A stretch of 64,000 bases of DNA, from the NCBI GenBank assembly GCA_016866235.1, contig VGMW01000008.1, positions 1 through 64,000 of the forward strand. Reading direction: 5' to 3'. Under the pieces are notes generated by a model, which saw only the letters and a program-made list of their open reading frames with translations, was not told the origin of the DNA and ran no database searches. The DNA is from Bacteroidota bacterium. GTDB lineage: Bacteria > Bacteroidota > Bacteroidia > Cytophagales > Cyclobacteriaceae. This document shows positions 46,862-56,428 of this stretch, piece after piece. Within the stretch, counting starts at the first letter, position 1; every line of letters begins with the position of its first letter. The position numbers were made by a program, and so were the translations under genes.

Positions 46862-47911
46862 ATGCAAAAACGAATACTGTTAATCGATGGGGACCCGGAA
46901 TCCAGAATGTCGACAGCCTCCATGCTCAAACTCGGAGGTTACGATGTGTATGAGGCGACCGAAGGAAAAACCGGTTTAGAATTGGCGTTACAAGAGATAC
47001 CGGATTTGATTCTTTGCGAAATGGATATGGACGGATTGGATGGCGCCGGCGTATTGCATGTGCTGGGTAAAAATCCAGAAACAGCCTCCATACCTTTTAT
47101 TTTTCAAGGCGATGGAAGCACCCCGGAAGATATCAGGAATGGAATGAACCTTGGCGCTGACGATTACCTTTCCAAACCGTTCAACAGTACCGATCTTCTG
47201 AGTGTTATTGAAATACGAATGCGAAAAAGGGAGGCACTAAATGGCTATAGCGAACCCGATAATGAAACACTGGAGGAAGTCTTCAAGGAAAACAAACCAA
47301 TAAGGGAAATTCAAACGCTGATGGACGGCCGTATTCACCGGGTGATGAAAAGAAAAGAGGTGATTTATGCTGAAGGTCAGGTTCCTGCCGACATCTTTTA
47401 TGTGCAGTCAGGCATGGTAAAAACTTATAAAATCAATAAGGACGGTAAAGAGCTTATCACAGGCCTTTACCGTGAAGGTAGTTTCATTGGATACCTGCCT
47501 GTGCTGCGTATGTCTACCTACACCGAGAACGCTGAAGTCCTTAGCGATGCAGAAATTGGATTCATTTCAAAACAAGATTTTCTGAAATTACTGTACAAAA
47601 ACAACGAAGCAGCAACCCGATTTATTCAGTTGCTAACCAGACAAATCGCTGAAACAGAAAACCGAATGCTGACCATCGCCTATGATTCGGTCCGTCAAAA
47701 AGTTGCACAGGCCTTGTTAACAGTCGGCAAATACAACGAAGAGATCACCAAACCATTCAGAATTGCCAGACGGGATTTATCCGGGCTTATTGGTACAGCC
47801 ACCGAATCACTAAATCGGACGCTGGCTGATTTCAAAGACGAAGGCTTGATCAACATTAACCCTGAAGGCATTCAAATATTGAATCCAGTTAAACTTGAAC
47901 GTATGCGCTGA
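46862..47911 (+). CDS. REC-Crp/Fnr fusion transcription regulator with degenerate receiver
   Basis: 349 residues. The N-terminal receiver (1-120) has lost its phosphorylation site. The phosphoacceptor position is Glu53 (LILCEMDMDG, where neighbours have LILCD), the acidic pair is reduced to IDGD, and the conserved Ser/Thr is Gly83. Lys105 is kept. Residues about 150-265 form a cyclic-nucleotide-like sensor domain, and a Crp-type helix-turn-helix follows (RRDLSGLIGTATESLNRTLADFKDEGLI, about 302-330). Glu at this site often mimics phospho-Asp, so the receiver may be locked or sense something else. It is adjacent to the PRTase pair and convergent with ftsH, overlapping its end by 23 bases. Confidence 0.88.
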   Translation: MQKRILLIDGDPESRMSTASMLKLGGYDVYEATEGKTGLELALQEIPDLILCEMDMDGLDGAGVLHVLGKNPETASIPFIFQGDGSTPEDIRNGMNLGADDYLSKPFNSTDLLSVIEIRMRKREALNGYSEPDNETLEEVFKENKPIREIQTLMDGRIHRVMKRKEVIYAEGQVPADIFYVQSGMVKTYKINKDGKELITGLYREGSFIGYLPVLRMSTYTENAEVLSDAEIGFISKQDFLKLLYKNNEAATRFIQLLTRQIAETENRMLTIAYDSVRQKVAQALLTVGKYNEEITKPFRIARRDLSGLIGTATESLNRTLADFKDEGLININPEGIQILNPVKLERMR

Positions 47912-49838
47912 GCCTTACAGGCTCTTCCATTACTTCCCGTTTTCCAAGGATTTGTTGAAGCTCAGGTTGATAAACCACCTCATGGGCAAGCAGGCTTTCG
48001 GCCAGTTGCTCCAATTGGAGTCGGTGTGCCATCAGAATGTCCTTGCTTCGCTTGAAAGCTTGTTGAAGTACGTTGCGAACCTCTTCGTCCATTAGCCTGG
48101 CTGTCTCGTCGCTGAAAGGCTTTTGGATCATGTTTTCTTGTCGACCGGTGCTGTCGAAATAACTGACATGGCCCAACTTTGGATTAAATCCATAGTAAAC
48201 CACCATCATATAGGCTTCGCGTGTCACCTTCTCCAGATCGTCCAATGCTCCGGAAGAAAACTCACCGAAGATCAATTCTTCGGCTGCCCTGCCGGCCAAT
48301 AGTGCCGACAAGTGCTCGGTCAACTCCGTTTGCGTTCGAATCTGTCGCTCCGCTGGCAAGTACCAGGCAGCTCCCAGCGTTTTGCCGCGTGGTATGACGG
48401 AAACTTTTAACAACGGATCGGTATGCGCAAGAAACCAACTCACCACGGCATGGCCGGCTTCATGGTATGCAATGATCTTTTTTTCATGACTGCTGATGAT
48501 TCGGCTCTTTTTTTCCAATCCGGCAACCACCCGATCCAAAGCATCCATGAAATCTTTTTTGTCCACCCTGACTTTAGAAATTCGTGCTGCGATCAAAGCA
48601 GCCTCGTTGCAGATGTTGGCGATATCTGCCCCGGAAAATCCAGGCGTTTGACCGGCTAAAAATTCAATATCCACATCAGGTGCAGTTCGGATGTTTTTAA
48701 GGTGGACATTAAAAATTGATTTGCGCTCCAGCATACTTGGCAATTCAAGATAAATGTGACGGTCGAACCGCCCAGGTCGGAGCAGCGCCGGATCCAACAC
48801 ATCGGCCCTGTTGGTTGCCGCCAGCACAATCACGCCGCTGTTGGTGCCAAAGCCATCCATTTCCGTGAGCAACTGATTGAGCGTACTTTCTCTTTCATCG
48901 TTGGCACCGGTGTACAAAGAATTCCTGCCTCTTGACCTTCCAACCGCATCGATTTCATCTATAAAAACAATACACGGCGCCTTTTCTTTTGCCCGCCGAA
49001 AAAGATCCCTGACCCTGCTGGCACCAACACCAACAAACATTTCAACAAATTCAGAACCCGATAAATTAAAAAAGGGAACCCGTGCCTCTCCTGCCACCGC
49101 CCGAGCCAGCAATGTTTTGCCGGTTCCGGGCGGACCGACAATCATGATGCCCTTTGGAATGCGCGCACCAAGCTTGGTGTATCGTGCAGGATCTTTTAAA
49201 AAATCACAAATCTCACGGACCTCCAGTTTGGCTTCTTCGAGGCCTGCAACATCTGCGAACGTCACCGGACTTTTATTTCCTTCTTCAATTAACCGCGCTG
49301 TACTCTTTCCAAAAGAGAAAATGGAGGGGCCTGCCCCAGGCGAACCTGTGCTGCCCTGTGAAACAGAACCATACATCCGAAACAGAAAAAACAGCAGCAA
49401 CAAGGGAAAGAGCCATGGCAAAAAGTCCATCCAGAGACTGTGCTCTGCAGTATACTTTACTTCAATCCGTTGATCGGCAGGTAAATTGGCTTGAGCCAGA
49501 TCCAACTTCCGCTCGAAGGACTCGGGCGAGCCGATGGTGAAACGGTAGTGCGGACCCGGATTGATTTTATCAGTCGATAACGGACCGGTTCTAAAAGCAT
49601 CCTTAAAACGTGTGTCATCCGAAAAATTGGATTTAATGAATACCCTGGCTTCGTTGTTGTTGACGATGAGAACCCTGTCCACTGCACCAGTGAGTAACAT
49701 TTGGCGCTCAAACCGCTGCCACGAAATTTCCTCTACCGGGTAAAGGTCTTTCACGCTCAGGAATACAATTAAGGCCAGTACACCTACAATGACCAACCAA
49801 CCGCCCTGAAAGGCTTGTGGGTATTTATCAGCATTCAT
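47889..49838 (-). CDS. ftsH: ATP-dependent zinc metalloprotease FtsH (accessory paralogue)
   Basis: 649 residues. Two N-terminal membrane helices (about 13-28 and 135-153) flank a small periplasmic domain. The AAA+ module has Walker A GPPGTGKT (235-242), Walker B VFIDEID (291-297) and the second region of homology with arginine fingers ([20 protein letters not shown]). The M41 protease has HEAGH (459-463) and [12 protein letters not shown] with the third zinc ligand. It degrades membrane and soluble proteins. Housekeeping FtsH in Bacteroidetes is usually near other genes, and pairing with DUF2267 in a stress region suggests this is an extra, inducible copy. The two genes are 16 bases apart. 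Confidence 0.92.
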   Translation of the reverse strand: MNADKYPQAFQGGWLVIVGVLALIVFLSVKDLYPVEEISWQRFERQMLLTGAVDRVLIVNNNEARVFIKSNFSDDTRFKDAFRTGPLSTDKINPGPHYRFTIGSPESFERKLDLAQANLPADQRIEVKYTAEHSLWMDFLPWLFPLLLLFFLFRMYGSVSQGSTGSPGAGPSIFSFGKSTARLIEEGNKSPVTFADVAGLEEAKLEVREICDFLKDPARYTKLGARIPKGIMIVGPPGTGKTLLARAVAGEARVPFFNLSGSEFVEMFVGVGASRVRDLFRRAKEKAPCIVFIDEIDAVGRSRGRNSLYTGANDERESTLNQLLTEMDGFGTNSGVIVLAATNRADVLDPALLRPGRFDRHIYLELPSMLERKSIFNVHLKNIRTAPDVDIEFLAGQTPGFSGADIANICNEAALIAARISKVRVDKKDFMDALDRVVAGLEKKSRIISSHEKKIIAYHEAGHAVVSWFLAHTDPLLKVSVIPRGKTLGAAWYLPAERQIRTQTELTEHLSALLAGRAAEELIFGEFSSGALDDLEKVTREAYMMVVYYGFNPKLGHVSYFDSTGRQENMIQKPFSDETARLMDEEVRNVLQQAFKRSKDILMAHRLQLEQLAESLLAHEVVYQPELQQILGKREVMEEPVRLSAYVQV

Positions 49839-49854
49839 CTATTAAGGGTTATGA

Positions 49855-50319
49855 TTATCCGGTGATTGGAGCCTTGGCTTTTCCCCAGGAAAGTATCTCA
49901 TTCCGAAGATCTTCGGGAACCGTTGCGGCGATGTCCTGCAATTCCCCTGGTGAAATAAATTCAGTAAGTACACCCATCACCAATCGGATGGCATGTGCCG
50001 CTTCCTGCTGACTGGAGAAATCGCGCCAAACCGTCCGACCATCCTCCTTCATTACTTCATCGGCCAAATCCTCGAGAGAACGAATGGATTTATTAAGCTT
50101 TTCCGGTTTCCAGCCTTCCACATAAACGGACTTCAATGCCATGGGCAGCTGTGCCATGAATTGAAATGACTCCTCCATCGAAAACCGGTTGCGCAGTGCA
50201 TGCAAAACACTTCGAAGAACCCTCGCAGCATGATCGGTTCCTTTGCTTCCCAATACCAGATCCAGCCGGTGGACAATTTCATTTCCACGGGCAGCATATT
50301 TCTCAAAATTCAACGTCAT
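49855..50319 (-). CDS. DUF2267 domain protein
   Basis: 154 residues, all helical, cytosolic. The DUF2267 pattern includes DHAARVLRSVLHALRNRFSMEESFQFMAQLP and the VYVEGW turn, with a second half repeat ending in LPxELR-like VPEDLRNEIL. The biochemical function is unknown. The family is common in stress, photosynthetic and low-oxygen regulons. It is the first gene of a two-gene unit with ftsH and has a near-perfect promoter. Confidence 0.88.
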   Translation of the reverse strand: MTLNFEKYAARGNEIVHRLDLVLGSKGTDHAARVLRSVLHALRNRFSMEESFQFMAQLPMALKSVYVEGWKPEKLNKSIRSLEDLADEVMKEDGRTVWRDFSSQQEAAHAIRLVMGVLTEFISPGELQDIAATVPEDLRNEILSWGKAKAPITG

Positions 50320-50335
50320 AAATTTTTGGTTTGGT

Positions 50336-50363
50336 CAAAGCTATCGGTGATCTCTATAGTCAA
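50336..50363 (-). promoter_or_regulatory. Consensus Bacteroidetes promoter of the DUF2267-ftsH operon
   Basis: On the minus strand TTG (50363-50361), exactly 17 bases, TAGCTTTG (50343-50336). Both boxes match the consensus. Transcription would start at about 50330, giving a leader of about 11 bases before the ATG at 50319. This is the best promoter match in the window. Confidence 0.7.
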
Positions 50364-50465
50364 AAATGATGTCTGTTCGGTATCCTCATAACCACGATTA
50401 CCGATGGTCATTGAAAGAGCAGATTTTCATCATTGAATGATTTAATTGGATGAATTACTTTGCGG

Positions 50466-50828
50466 ATGACCATGAAAGCTGAGCATCTCCGTTTTATACA
50501 ATGGCTTCCCAGAGTAGCCAATTTTGGAATCGCTGTTTTCCTAAGCTTGTTTGCCATGGATGTTTTCAGTGAAGGTTACCGCCCGCTTCAATTGGCACAA
50601 AATCTCTTCCTTCATCTTTTGCCGGCCTTATCTATGATTTTGATTCTGTTCGTTTCATGGCGAAGACCTATGGCAGGTGGCTTGGTGCTTCCGCTCCTTG
50701 CGGTGGCTTATGCATGGATGAGTCGACACAATCTGAGTGCGGTGGCCGCCATCAGCGGACCGCTTTTGGTTACCGGCTTGTTGTATTGGGTTAGTCACCG
50801 AACCAGAACCTCCTATCGTAGGGGATAG
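50466..50828 (+). CDS. Small four-helix membrane protein (DUF7670-like)
   Basis: 120 residues from ATG 50466 (MTMKAEH); a TTG at 50460 and an ATG at 50472 are alternatives. Four predicted membrane helices (about 17-33, 43-60, 66-82, 89-105). The first helix carries the motif LPRVANFGIAVFLSLFAMDVFSEG, which I recognise from a widespread small membrane protein family (DUF7670) of unknown function. No charged catalytic residues lie inside the helices. It is divergent from the DUF2267 gene and 38 bases upstream of the formate dehydrogenase genes. Confidence 0.65.
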   Translation: MTMKAEHLRFIQWLPRVANFGIAVFLSLFAMDVFSEGYRPLQLAQNLFLHLLPALSMILILFVSWRRPMAGGLVLPLLAVAYAWMSRHNLSAVAAISGPLLVTGLLYWVSHRTRTSYRRG

Positions 50829-50866
50829 CACCAGGTTTAGTATCTTTCTCATTCGAAACCTCGTGC

Positions 50867-52540
50867 ATGTCGGAAAACCTGAGTTATTTATCCGGAAGAA
50901 AGGGCCTTAAACAAAACCTCTTTGAATTAATGGGCGACGCAGCCCATGGTACCGGCACACCGGATCTGGATAAACTGGAACAACTGCGCAAAGCGTTTTT
51001 GGTCGGCAAGAGCTCAGTTTACGGCGCGATGTCCTTCTATGATTTCCTGAAACCCGAAAATGCAGGTAAAAAGATTTATTACTGCAGCGGAAGCGCCTGT
51101 ATGACCGCCGGCACTCAGGATCAACTCAAACATGAAATTCAAAAGCATTTTAAATCCGAGGAAATTGGTGCCATGTGCTGCCTTGGAAGATGCCATGAAA
51201 ACCATGCCTTTCATTTTAATGGCAAAAACTATAGTGGCAAAGAAGGACTTCGCGCCCTCAAGGAAGATTCATTGACCAGCATTTCCAGTGGCACCACCGA
51301 CCAATACCAGGTAAAAAGTTTAGGCAGGGGCATTTTAACTGGAAGCCAATCAGATCTTAACAGCTTTCGAGGTTGGTTTGAAAAGGTTCGATCCCTGGAA
51401 ACAGTGCAATGGCTGGAAGAAATAAAAAAGTCTGGCTTGCGAGGACGTGGTGGTGCCGGATTTTCCACTGCCTTTAAACTGGATGCCTGCCGAAAAGCAA
51501 AAGGCACAGAAAAGTTTATTGTTTGTAATGCCGACGAAGGAGATCCGGGAGCATTTTCGGATCGATATCTTCTGGAACACCAACCGTTTTTGGTTTTGGG
51601 CGGAATGTTGTTGGCCGGATTGGCCGCTGGCGCCAAATGGGGTGTTGTTTACATCCGTGGAGAATATCCTGAATCGGTGGAGGTTATAACAAAAACCATC
51701 CACGAACTTGAACAAGCCGGGCTAATTGGCGAAAACATCAGGAACACCGGCGCTTCATTTCAATTCAAGGTGATTAAGGCACAGGGTGCTTATATCTGCG
51801 GAGAGGAAACTGCTTTACTCTCTTCGATTGAAGGCCAGCGACCGGAAGTCAGGGTCCGACCACCTTATCCTGCAGTCCAAGGATTGTTCAATCAACCGAC
51901 GGTGGTCAGCAATGTTGAGACGCTCGCCAACCTCCCCTTTATTCTTAAAAATGGCGGATTAGAATTTTCCAAAATAGGCAGGGGTAAATCCACCGGCACC
52001 AAACTTGTTTCATTAGACGGTTTCTTTAAAACACCGGGCATTGTTGAAGCAGAAATGGGAACGCCCGTGGATCGAATAATCATGGAGGCCGGCGGTGGAT
52101 ACCGCGTGCCGGTTAAAGCGCTTCATATTGGCGGTCCACTGGGAGGCCTAGTTCCGATCCATAAAACAAAGGATCTGTGCCTTGATTTTGAATCCTTCGC
52201 AGAGCATGGATTCCTGCTGGGTCATGCATCGGTGGTTTGTATTCCTTCTGAATTTCCGCTTATAAAATACATTACCCACCTGTTTGAATTTACGGCCCAT
52301 GAAAGTTGCGGGAAATGTTTTCCCTGCCGACTGGGCTCACAACGCGGTGCCGAAATGTTTAAAAAAGCAGCGGAAGGTGAATACCGCATCGATCGAAAAT
52401 TATTGGATGATCTTTTGGAAACCCTTGAGTCCGGATCCTTGTGCATGCTTGGCGGAGGACTGCCGCTACCCATCCGGAATGGTTTACAATATTTTAGTGA
52501 GGAACTGACAACCTATTTCACTTCCAAAGCAAACACATGA
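50867..52540 (+). CDS. NAD-dependent formate dehydrogenase diaphorase subunit (NuoE-NuoF fusion)
   Basis: 557 residues. Residues 1-120 form a NuoE/FdsG-like thioredoxin domain with the [2Fe-2S] Cys set C73, C78, C105 and C109. Residues about 165-555 are NuoF/FdsB-like, with the FMN and NADH site GLRGRGGAGFSTAFK, NADEGDPGAFSDR, the GAYICGEETALL loop and the [4Fe-4S] Cys of ESCGKCFPCR plus the later CMLGG. In FdsABG-type formate dehydrogenases the two parts are separate chains. Here they are fused. Electrons from formate would pass to NAD+ via FMN. The stop overlaps the catalytic subunit start (ATGA). Confidence 0.9.
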   Translation: MSENLSYLSGRKGLKQNLFELMGDAAHGTGTPDLDKLEQLRKAFLVGKSSVYGAMSFYDFLKPENAGKKIYYCSGSACMTAGTQDQLKHEIQKHFKSEEIGAMCCLGRCHENHAFHFNGKNYSGKEGLRALKEDSLTSISSGTTDQYQVKSLGRGILTGSQSDLNSFRGWFEKVRSLETVQWLEEIKKSGLRGRGGAGFSTAFKLDACRKAKGTEKFIVCNADEGDPGAFSDRYLLEHQPFLVLGGMLLAGLAAGAKWGVVYIRGEYPESVEVITKTIHELEQAGLIGENIRNTGASFQFKVIKAQGAYICGEETALLSSIEGQRPEVRVRPPYPAVQGLFNQPTVVSNVETLANLPFILKNGGLEFSKIGRGKSTGTKLVSLDGFFKTPGIVEAEMGTPVDRIIMEAGGGYRVPVKALHIGGPLGGLVPIHKTKDLCLDFESFAEHGFLLGHASVVCIPSEFPLIKYITHLFEFTAHESCGKCFPCRLGSQRGAEMFKKAAEGEYRIDRKLLDDLLETLESGSLCMLGGGLPLPIRNGLQYFSEELTTYFTSKANT

Positions 52541-55239
52541 GCGGAATAGCCTACATCAACGGAAAGGGATATGAATGCAATGAGGGGGAAACCATCCTTT
52601 CTTTTGTTCGAAGACATACACACGAGGCTAAAATTCCAACACTTTGTGACGCCCCCAATCTTAAACCCTATGGTGCCTGTCGGGTTTGCAGCGTTGAAGT
52701 GTCGTTGAGTGAAAATGGAAATCTGAAAACCGTTGCATCCTGTCATACAACGGTTGCACCGGGTCAGTATATTCTAACTGATTCGGAAAAAATCCTCCGG
52801 TTGAGGAAAAATATCGTTGAGCTCGTTTTAACAGATCATCCGCTGGACTGCCTCACGTGCGAAGTCAACAACCACTGTGAACTGCAAAGCGTTGCAGCGG
52901 AGGTCGGCATAAGGGATGTTCGATATCCGAAGGGCAAAAATCATCAGGATGTTCCCAAAGACAGGTCGCATCCGTACATGACCTCTGACTTGTCGAAATG
53001 CATCAATTGTTCCAGATGTGTTCGTGCCTGTGATGAGGTGCAAGGATCTATGGTGCTGAGCATGGCGGGGCGTGGATTCGACAGTCGGATCATCAAAAGC
53101 TTTGATCAGAATTTTCTGGATTCCGATTGTGTGAGCTGTGGCGCCTGTGCACAGGCCTGTCCAACTTCGGCTATTTCAGATGTTTTTGAATCAAAGAGCA
53201 CGGTTGCCGATAAAAAGATCAGAACGGTGTGCACCTATTGCGGCGTCGGTTGCAATCTTGAAGTGTCTGTAAAAGCGGAGAAGGTAAAGTCTATCCAGGC
53301 CCCCTACGACGCTGAAGTCAATCAGGGACATACCTGTTTAAAAGGACGGTACGCCTTTTCGTTTTACAATCATCCGGAACGCTTGCGCACACCGCTCATT
53401 CGAAAGAATGGTGCCTTGGTTCCTGCCAGCTGGGATGAAACCTATGATTTTCTTGCCACCAAACTCAGCGATATAAGATTAAAACACGGTCCGGATTCGA
53501 TTGCCGGAATTTCCTCTGCCCGTTGCACCAATGAGGAAAATTATCTGATGCAAAAGTTCATCCGTGCCGTGGTTGGTACCAACAACATTGATTCCTGCGC
53601 CCGTGTTTGTCACTCTCCCACTGCCCTGGGTATGCAACGCGCCTTTGGTACCGGTGCAGCAACCAATTCCATCGAAGACCTTAAGCACACCGATTGTATT
53701 TTGGTTATTGGTGCGAATCCTACCGAAGCCCATCCGGTCACAGGAGCCAAATTCAAGCAATTCGCGATGAAAGGAAAGACCACCATTGTGATCGATCCCA
53801 GAAAAACCGAACTCGCCCGCTACGCCACGCATCATTTACCCTTGCGGCCCGGTACCAATGTCGCACTGCTCAACATGATGCTGCACTATATTCTCAAGGA
53901 AGGCCTCGAGGATAAAAAATTCATCGAAGAACGTACCGAGGCTTTTGAAGCTTTCAGAGAACAGTTGCTAAATCTGGATGTTGCAGCAATGGAGAAAATT
54001 TGCGGTGTTGATCGTGAGCTGGTTAAAAAAGCAGCGATCGCTTACGCATCAGCGCCCAATGCAATGTCCTTTCACGGACTGGGTGTAACCGAACATTCCT
54101 ATGGTACTTATTCAGTGATGCTGATTTCAGACCTCGCCATGATCACCGGCAACATTGGTAGACCTGGCGTCGGCGTGAATCCGCTTCGTGGACAAAACAA
54201 TGTGCAGGGTGCAGCCGACATGGGTTGTCAGCCCCATCAGGGTGCAGGCTATTTGGATGTAACAGACCAGGCTAATCATCTTCGGTACGAACAGCATTAC
54301 GGCGTTAAACTGCCAACCCAGAAAGGTTTAAAAATTCCGGAGATGTATGATGCGGCACTAGCCGGACAATTAAAAGTCATGTGGCTGATGGGTGAAGATG
54401 TTGCACAGACCGATCCCAATACAAGCCGGGTAAAAGAGGCACTCAGTCAACTTGAGCTTTTGGTGGTTCAGGAATTGTTTATGACGGAGACAGCCAGACT
54501 GGCAACCGTGGTTCTACCTGGTGCCAGTTTCCTTGAGAAGAGCGGCACATTTACGAATGGTGAGAGAAGGATTCAGCGCGTAAACCAGGTGGTCGATCCA
54601 TTGCCAGGCACAAAGTCTGACGGTCAGATTATTTGTGACATGATGAACCGAATGGGCTACACACAGGCCGACTATGATCCAGCGGTAGTGCTTAAAGAGA
54701 TTTCAGGCATTGTCCCTTTCTTCGAAGGGGTCCGATGGGATGAGTTGGGCGAAAATGGAAAACAATGGCCGGTAACCAAAGGTGGACAGGATACCAAAAT
54801 CCTTCATCAGGAAACTTTCAAACGTGGTAAAGGCAAGTTTCATTCTTTCAATTTTATTGAAAGCCATGAAATAACCGACAACGCCAAATCATTCCCTTAC
54901 ATCATCACCACCAACCGTGAACTGGAGCATTACAATTCAGGCACGATGACACGCCGAACCAGAAACAGTCAACTGCTGCAAGAGGATGTGCTCATGATCA
55001 ATCCACAGGACGCACACCGAAATCAGATTAATGAAGGCGATACAGTAGTGGTGGAGTCGGCACGAGGTCAGGTCAGGATTAAAGCCACGATTACAGAAGA
55101 GGTTAAACCTGGCGTACTGAGCAGCACTTTCCACTTTCCGGAAATCAACCTGAATGTACTGGGCTCTAACGAACACGACGTTGAGGCCTTATGTCCGGAA
55201 TATAAAGTTGTGGCTGTCCGAATCCGTAAGGCTGGATAG
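52537..55239 (+). CDS. fdhF: Formate dehydrogenase catalytic (alpha) subunit, molybdopterin, Cys type
   Basis: 900 residues, soluble. The N-terminal NuoG-like part carries [2Fe-2S] Cys37, 48, 51 and 69, the His-Cys3 cluster (His101, Cys105, 108, 114), and two [4Fe-4S] clusters (Cys155-165 and Cys198-208). The bis-MGD domain begins with its own [4Fe-4S] set Cys232, 235, 239 and 267. The active-site metal ligand is Cys358 in ARVCHSP (TGT codon, no selenocysteine), followed by His359. With the fused diaphorase subunit it forms an NAD+-dependent formate dehydrogenase. No FdhD or molybdopterin synthesis genes are in the window. No Tat signal is present. Confidence 0.92.
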   Translation: MSGIAYINGKGYECNEGETILSFVRRHTHEAKIPTLCDAPNLKPYGACRVCSVEVSLSENGNLKTVASCHTTVAPGQYILTDSEKILRLRKNIVELVLTDHPLDCLTCEVNNHCELQSVAAEVGIRDVRYPKGKNHQDVPKDRSHPYMTSDLSKCINCSRCVRACDEVQGSMVLSMAGRGFDSRIIKSFDQNFLDSDCVSCGACAQACPTSAISDVFESKSTVADKKIRTVCTYCGVGCNLEVSVKAEKVKSIQAPYDAEVNQGHTCLKGRYAFSFYNHPERLRTPLIRKNGALVPASWDETYDFLATKLSDIRLKHGPDSIAGISSARCTNEENYLMQKFIRAVVGTNNIDSCARVCHSPTALGMQRAFGTGAATNSIEDLKHTDCILVIGANPTEAHPVTGAKFKQFAMKGKTTIVIDPRKTELARYATHHLPLRPGTNVALLNMMLHYILKEGLEDKKFIEERTEAFEAFREQLLNLDVAAMEKICGVDRELVKKAAIAYASAPNAMSFHGLGVTEHSYGTYSVMLISDLAMITGNIGRPGVGVNPLRGQNNVQGAADMGCQPHQGAGYLDVTDQANHLRYEQHYGVKLPTQKGLKIPEMYDAALAGQLKVMWLMGEDVAQTDPNTSRVKEALSQLELLVVQELFMTETARLATVVLPGASFLEKSGTFTNGERRIQRVNQVVDPLPGTKSDGQIICDMMNRMGYTQADYDPAVVLKEISGIVPFFEGVRWDELGENGKQWPVTKGGQDTKILHQETFKRGKGKFHSFNFIESHEITDNAKSFPYIITTNRELEHYNSGTMTRRTRNSQLLQEDVLMINPQDAHRNQINEGDTVVVESARGQVRIKATITEEVKPGVLSSTFHFPEINLNVLGSNEHDVEALCPEYKVVAVRIRKAG

Positions 55240-55413
55240 TCATTTAAGTTTACTTTTTCGCTTCAAAAATTTTCCTTTTGGCTTTTTGGACTCCTTGAGT
55301 TGGGTCATGTTCTCTTCTTGAGGACGTCGGGCTTCCACCAAATAGGATTTCTCCTGATCACGTTTCAAAAAGCGCTCCGCCTTAACATACTGTCTGTTCT
55401 TCATAGGTTTCAT
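55240..55413 (-). CDS. Small basic hypothetical protein
   Basis: 57 residues, MKPMKNRQYVKAERFLKRD at the start and a Lys-rich tail (about 17 Lys and 6 Arg in all). No domain is recognised. Coding is suggested by an ATG start (55413) with a nearby Met alternative (55404), and by an extent that exactly fills the gap to the formate dehydrogenase stop on the other strand. It may be a nucleic-acid-binding small protein. Short length makes this uncertain. Confidence 0.5.
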   Translation of the reverse strand: MKPMKNRQYVKAERFLKRDQEKSYLVEARRPQEENMTQLKESKKPKGKFLKRKSKLK

Positions 55414-55497
55414 TTTGCAAACAAGGGTACGATATTAACCTACGATGTGACCATGATTTGAATCAATGGTCTCCGGTATGTTGTAACTTAGTGGCCC

Positions 55498-56403
55498 ATG
55501 CGACCAGCACTGCTTTTAATTGCTCTATCATTTTTACTGATTACCTGTCAACAGGAAAAATCAACGGATGATGGCTCCTATAAAAAAGAAATTGAGGCCT
55601 GGCACCAGGAACGGGTGAACAACCTCAAGGCACCTAATGGATGGCTCAACCTGGCTGGTCTTTATTGGCTGAAATCAGGCGCGAATTCATTCGGTAGCGG
55701 AAAGGAGAATGACTTAATTTTTCCAGAAAATAAAATTGCCGGGAATGCCGGTGTGTTCTTACTACAAAACGGACAGGTCAGTGTTCTGCCAGCGAAGGGC
55801 GTTCAGTTTTATGAAGATGGCAACCCATTTAATGGTGGCAAAATCTTTCCGCCGGACTCCGGCAATGCCATGTACCTCACCCATCAGTCCCTTCGTTTTA
55901 CGGTTATTAAAAGAAATGAACGGTTGGGGATCAGACTGCGGGATGATTCAATGCTGGAAGACGTTAATTTGAGTGGACTTGTTCGGTTTCCCGTGAACAA
56001 AAATTATGAAGTTGAAGGCATTTTAATCAGCGGTACCGAGAATGATTCGATCGATATCGCTAATGTCCTTGGACAACAAACCAGACAAAAAAGTGGTGGC
56101 CGATTTGCTTTTGAGTTGTTGGGCGAAGAATTTGAACTCACAACGATAGATGAAGGTGGCGCAGAGCTCTTTATTGTATTCGGGGACAAGACAACTGGAA
56201 AGGAAACCTACGGAGGCGGTAGATTTCTTTATGTTCCAAAACCAGATCAAGACGGGAAAACGATCATTGACTTCAATCGGGCCATCAACCCACCATGCGT
56301 ATTTACAGAATTTGCAACATGCCCTCTTCCACCCGCCTACAACAAATTAGGTCGCGCTGTTGAAGCGGGCGAAAAAGATTACCACCACCAGCCTAATCAA
56401 TAA
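55498..56403 (+). CDS. DUF1684 domain lipoprotein
   Basis: 301 residues. The lipobox LITC sets the lipid Cys at about residue 17. DUF1684 spans about 25-290 and starts with the WHQERVNNLKAPNGWLNLAGLYWLK segment. It ends with the signature DFNRAINPPCVFTEFATCPLPP and AGEKDY. Function of the family is unknown. It has Cys-rich and beta-strand-rich character. The gene stands alone with a converging thrS. Confidence 0.88.
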   Translation: MRPALLLIALSFLLITCQQEKSTDDGSYKKEIEAWHQERVNNLKAPNGWLNLAGLYWLKSGANSFGSGKENDLIFPENKIAGNAGVFLLQNGQVSVLPAKGVQFYEDGNPFNGGKIFPPDSGNAMYLTHQSLRFTVIKRNERLGIRLRDDSMLEDVNLSGLVRFPVNKNYEVEGILISGTENDSIDIANVLGQQTRQKSGGRFAFELLGEEFELTTIDEGGAELFIVFGDKTTGKETYGGGRFLYVPKPDQDGKTIIDFNRAINPPCVFTEFATCPLPPAYNKLGRAVEAGEKDYHHQPNQ

Positions 56404-56428
56404 AAGCCGCTGAAGACTAAGACTTCCA

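Noticed and set aside
47910-47924. GAGCC-TTACA-GGCTC hairpin as a terminator between convergent genes
   Set aside because: The stem is only 5 bp, lacks a T-run on either strand and lies in the end of the ftsH coding sequence.
48877-49473. Plus-strand 198-residue frame
   Set aside because: Antisense shadow of the FtsH AAA+ domain.
53600-53620. Possible selenocysteine at the formate dehydrogenase active site
   Set aside because: The codon at position 358 is TGT (Cys), so no recoding is needed.
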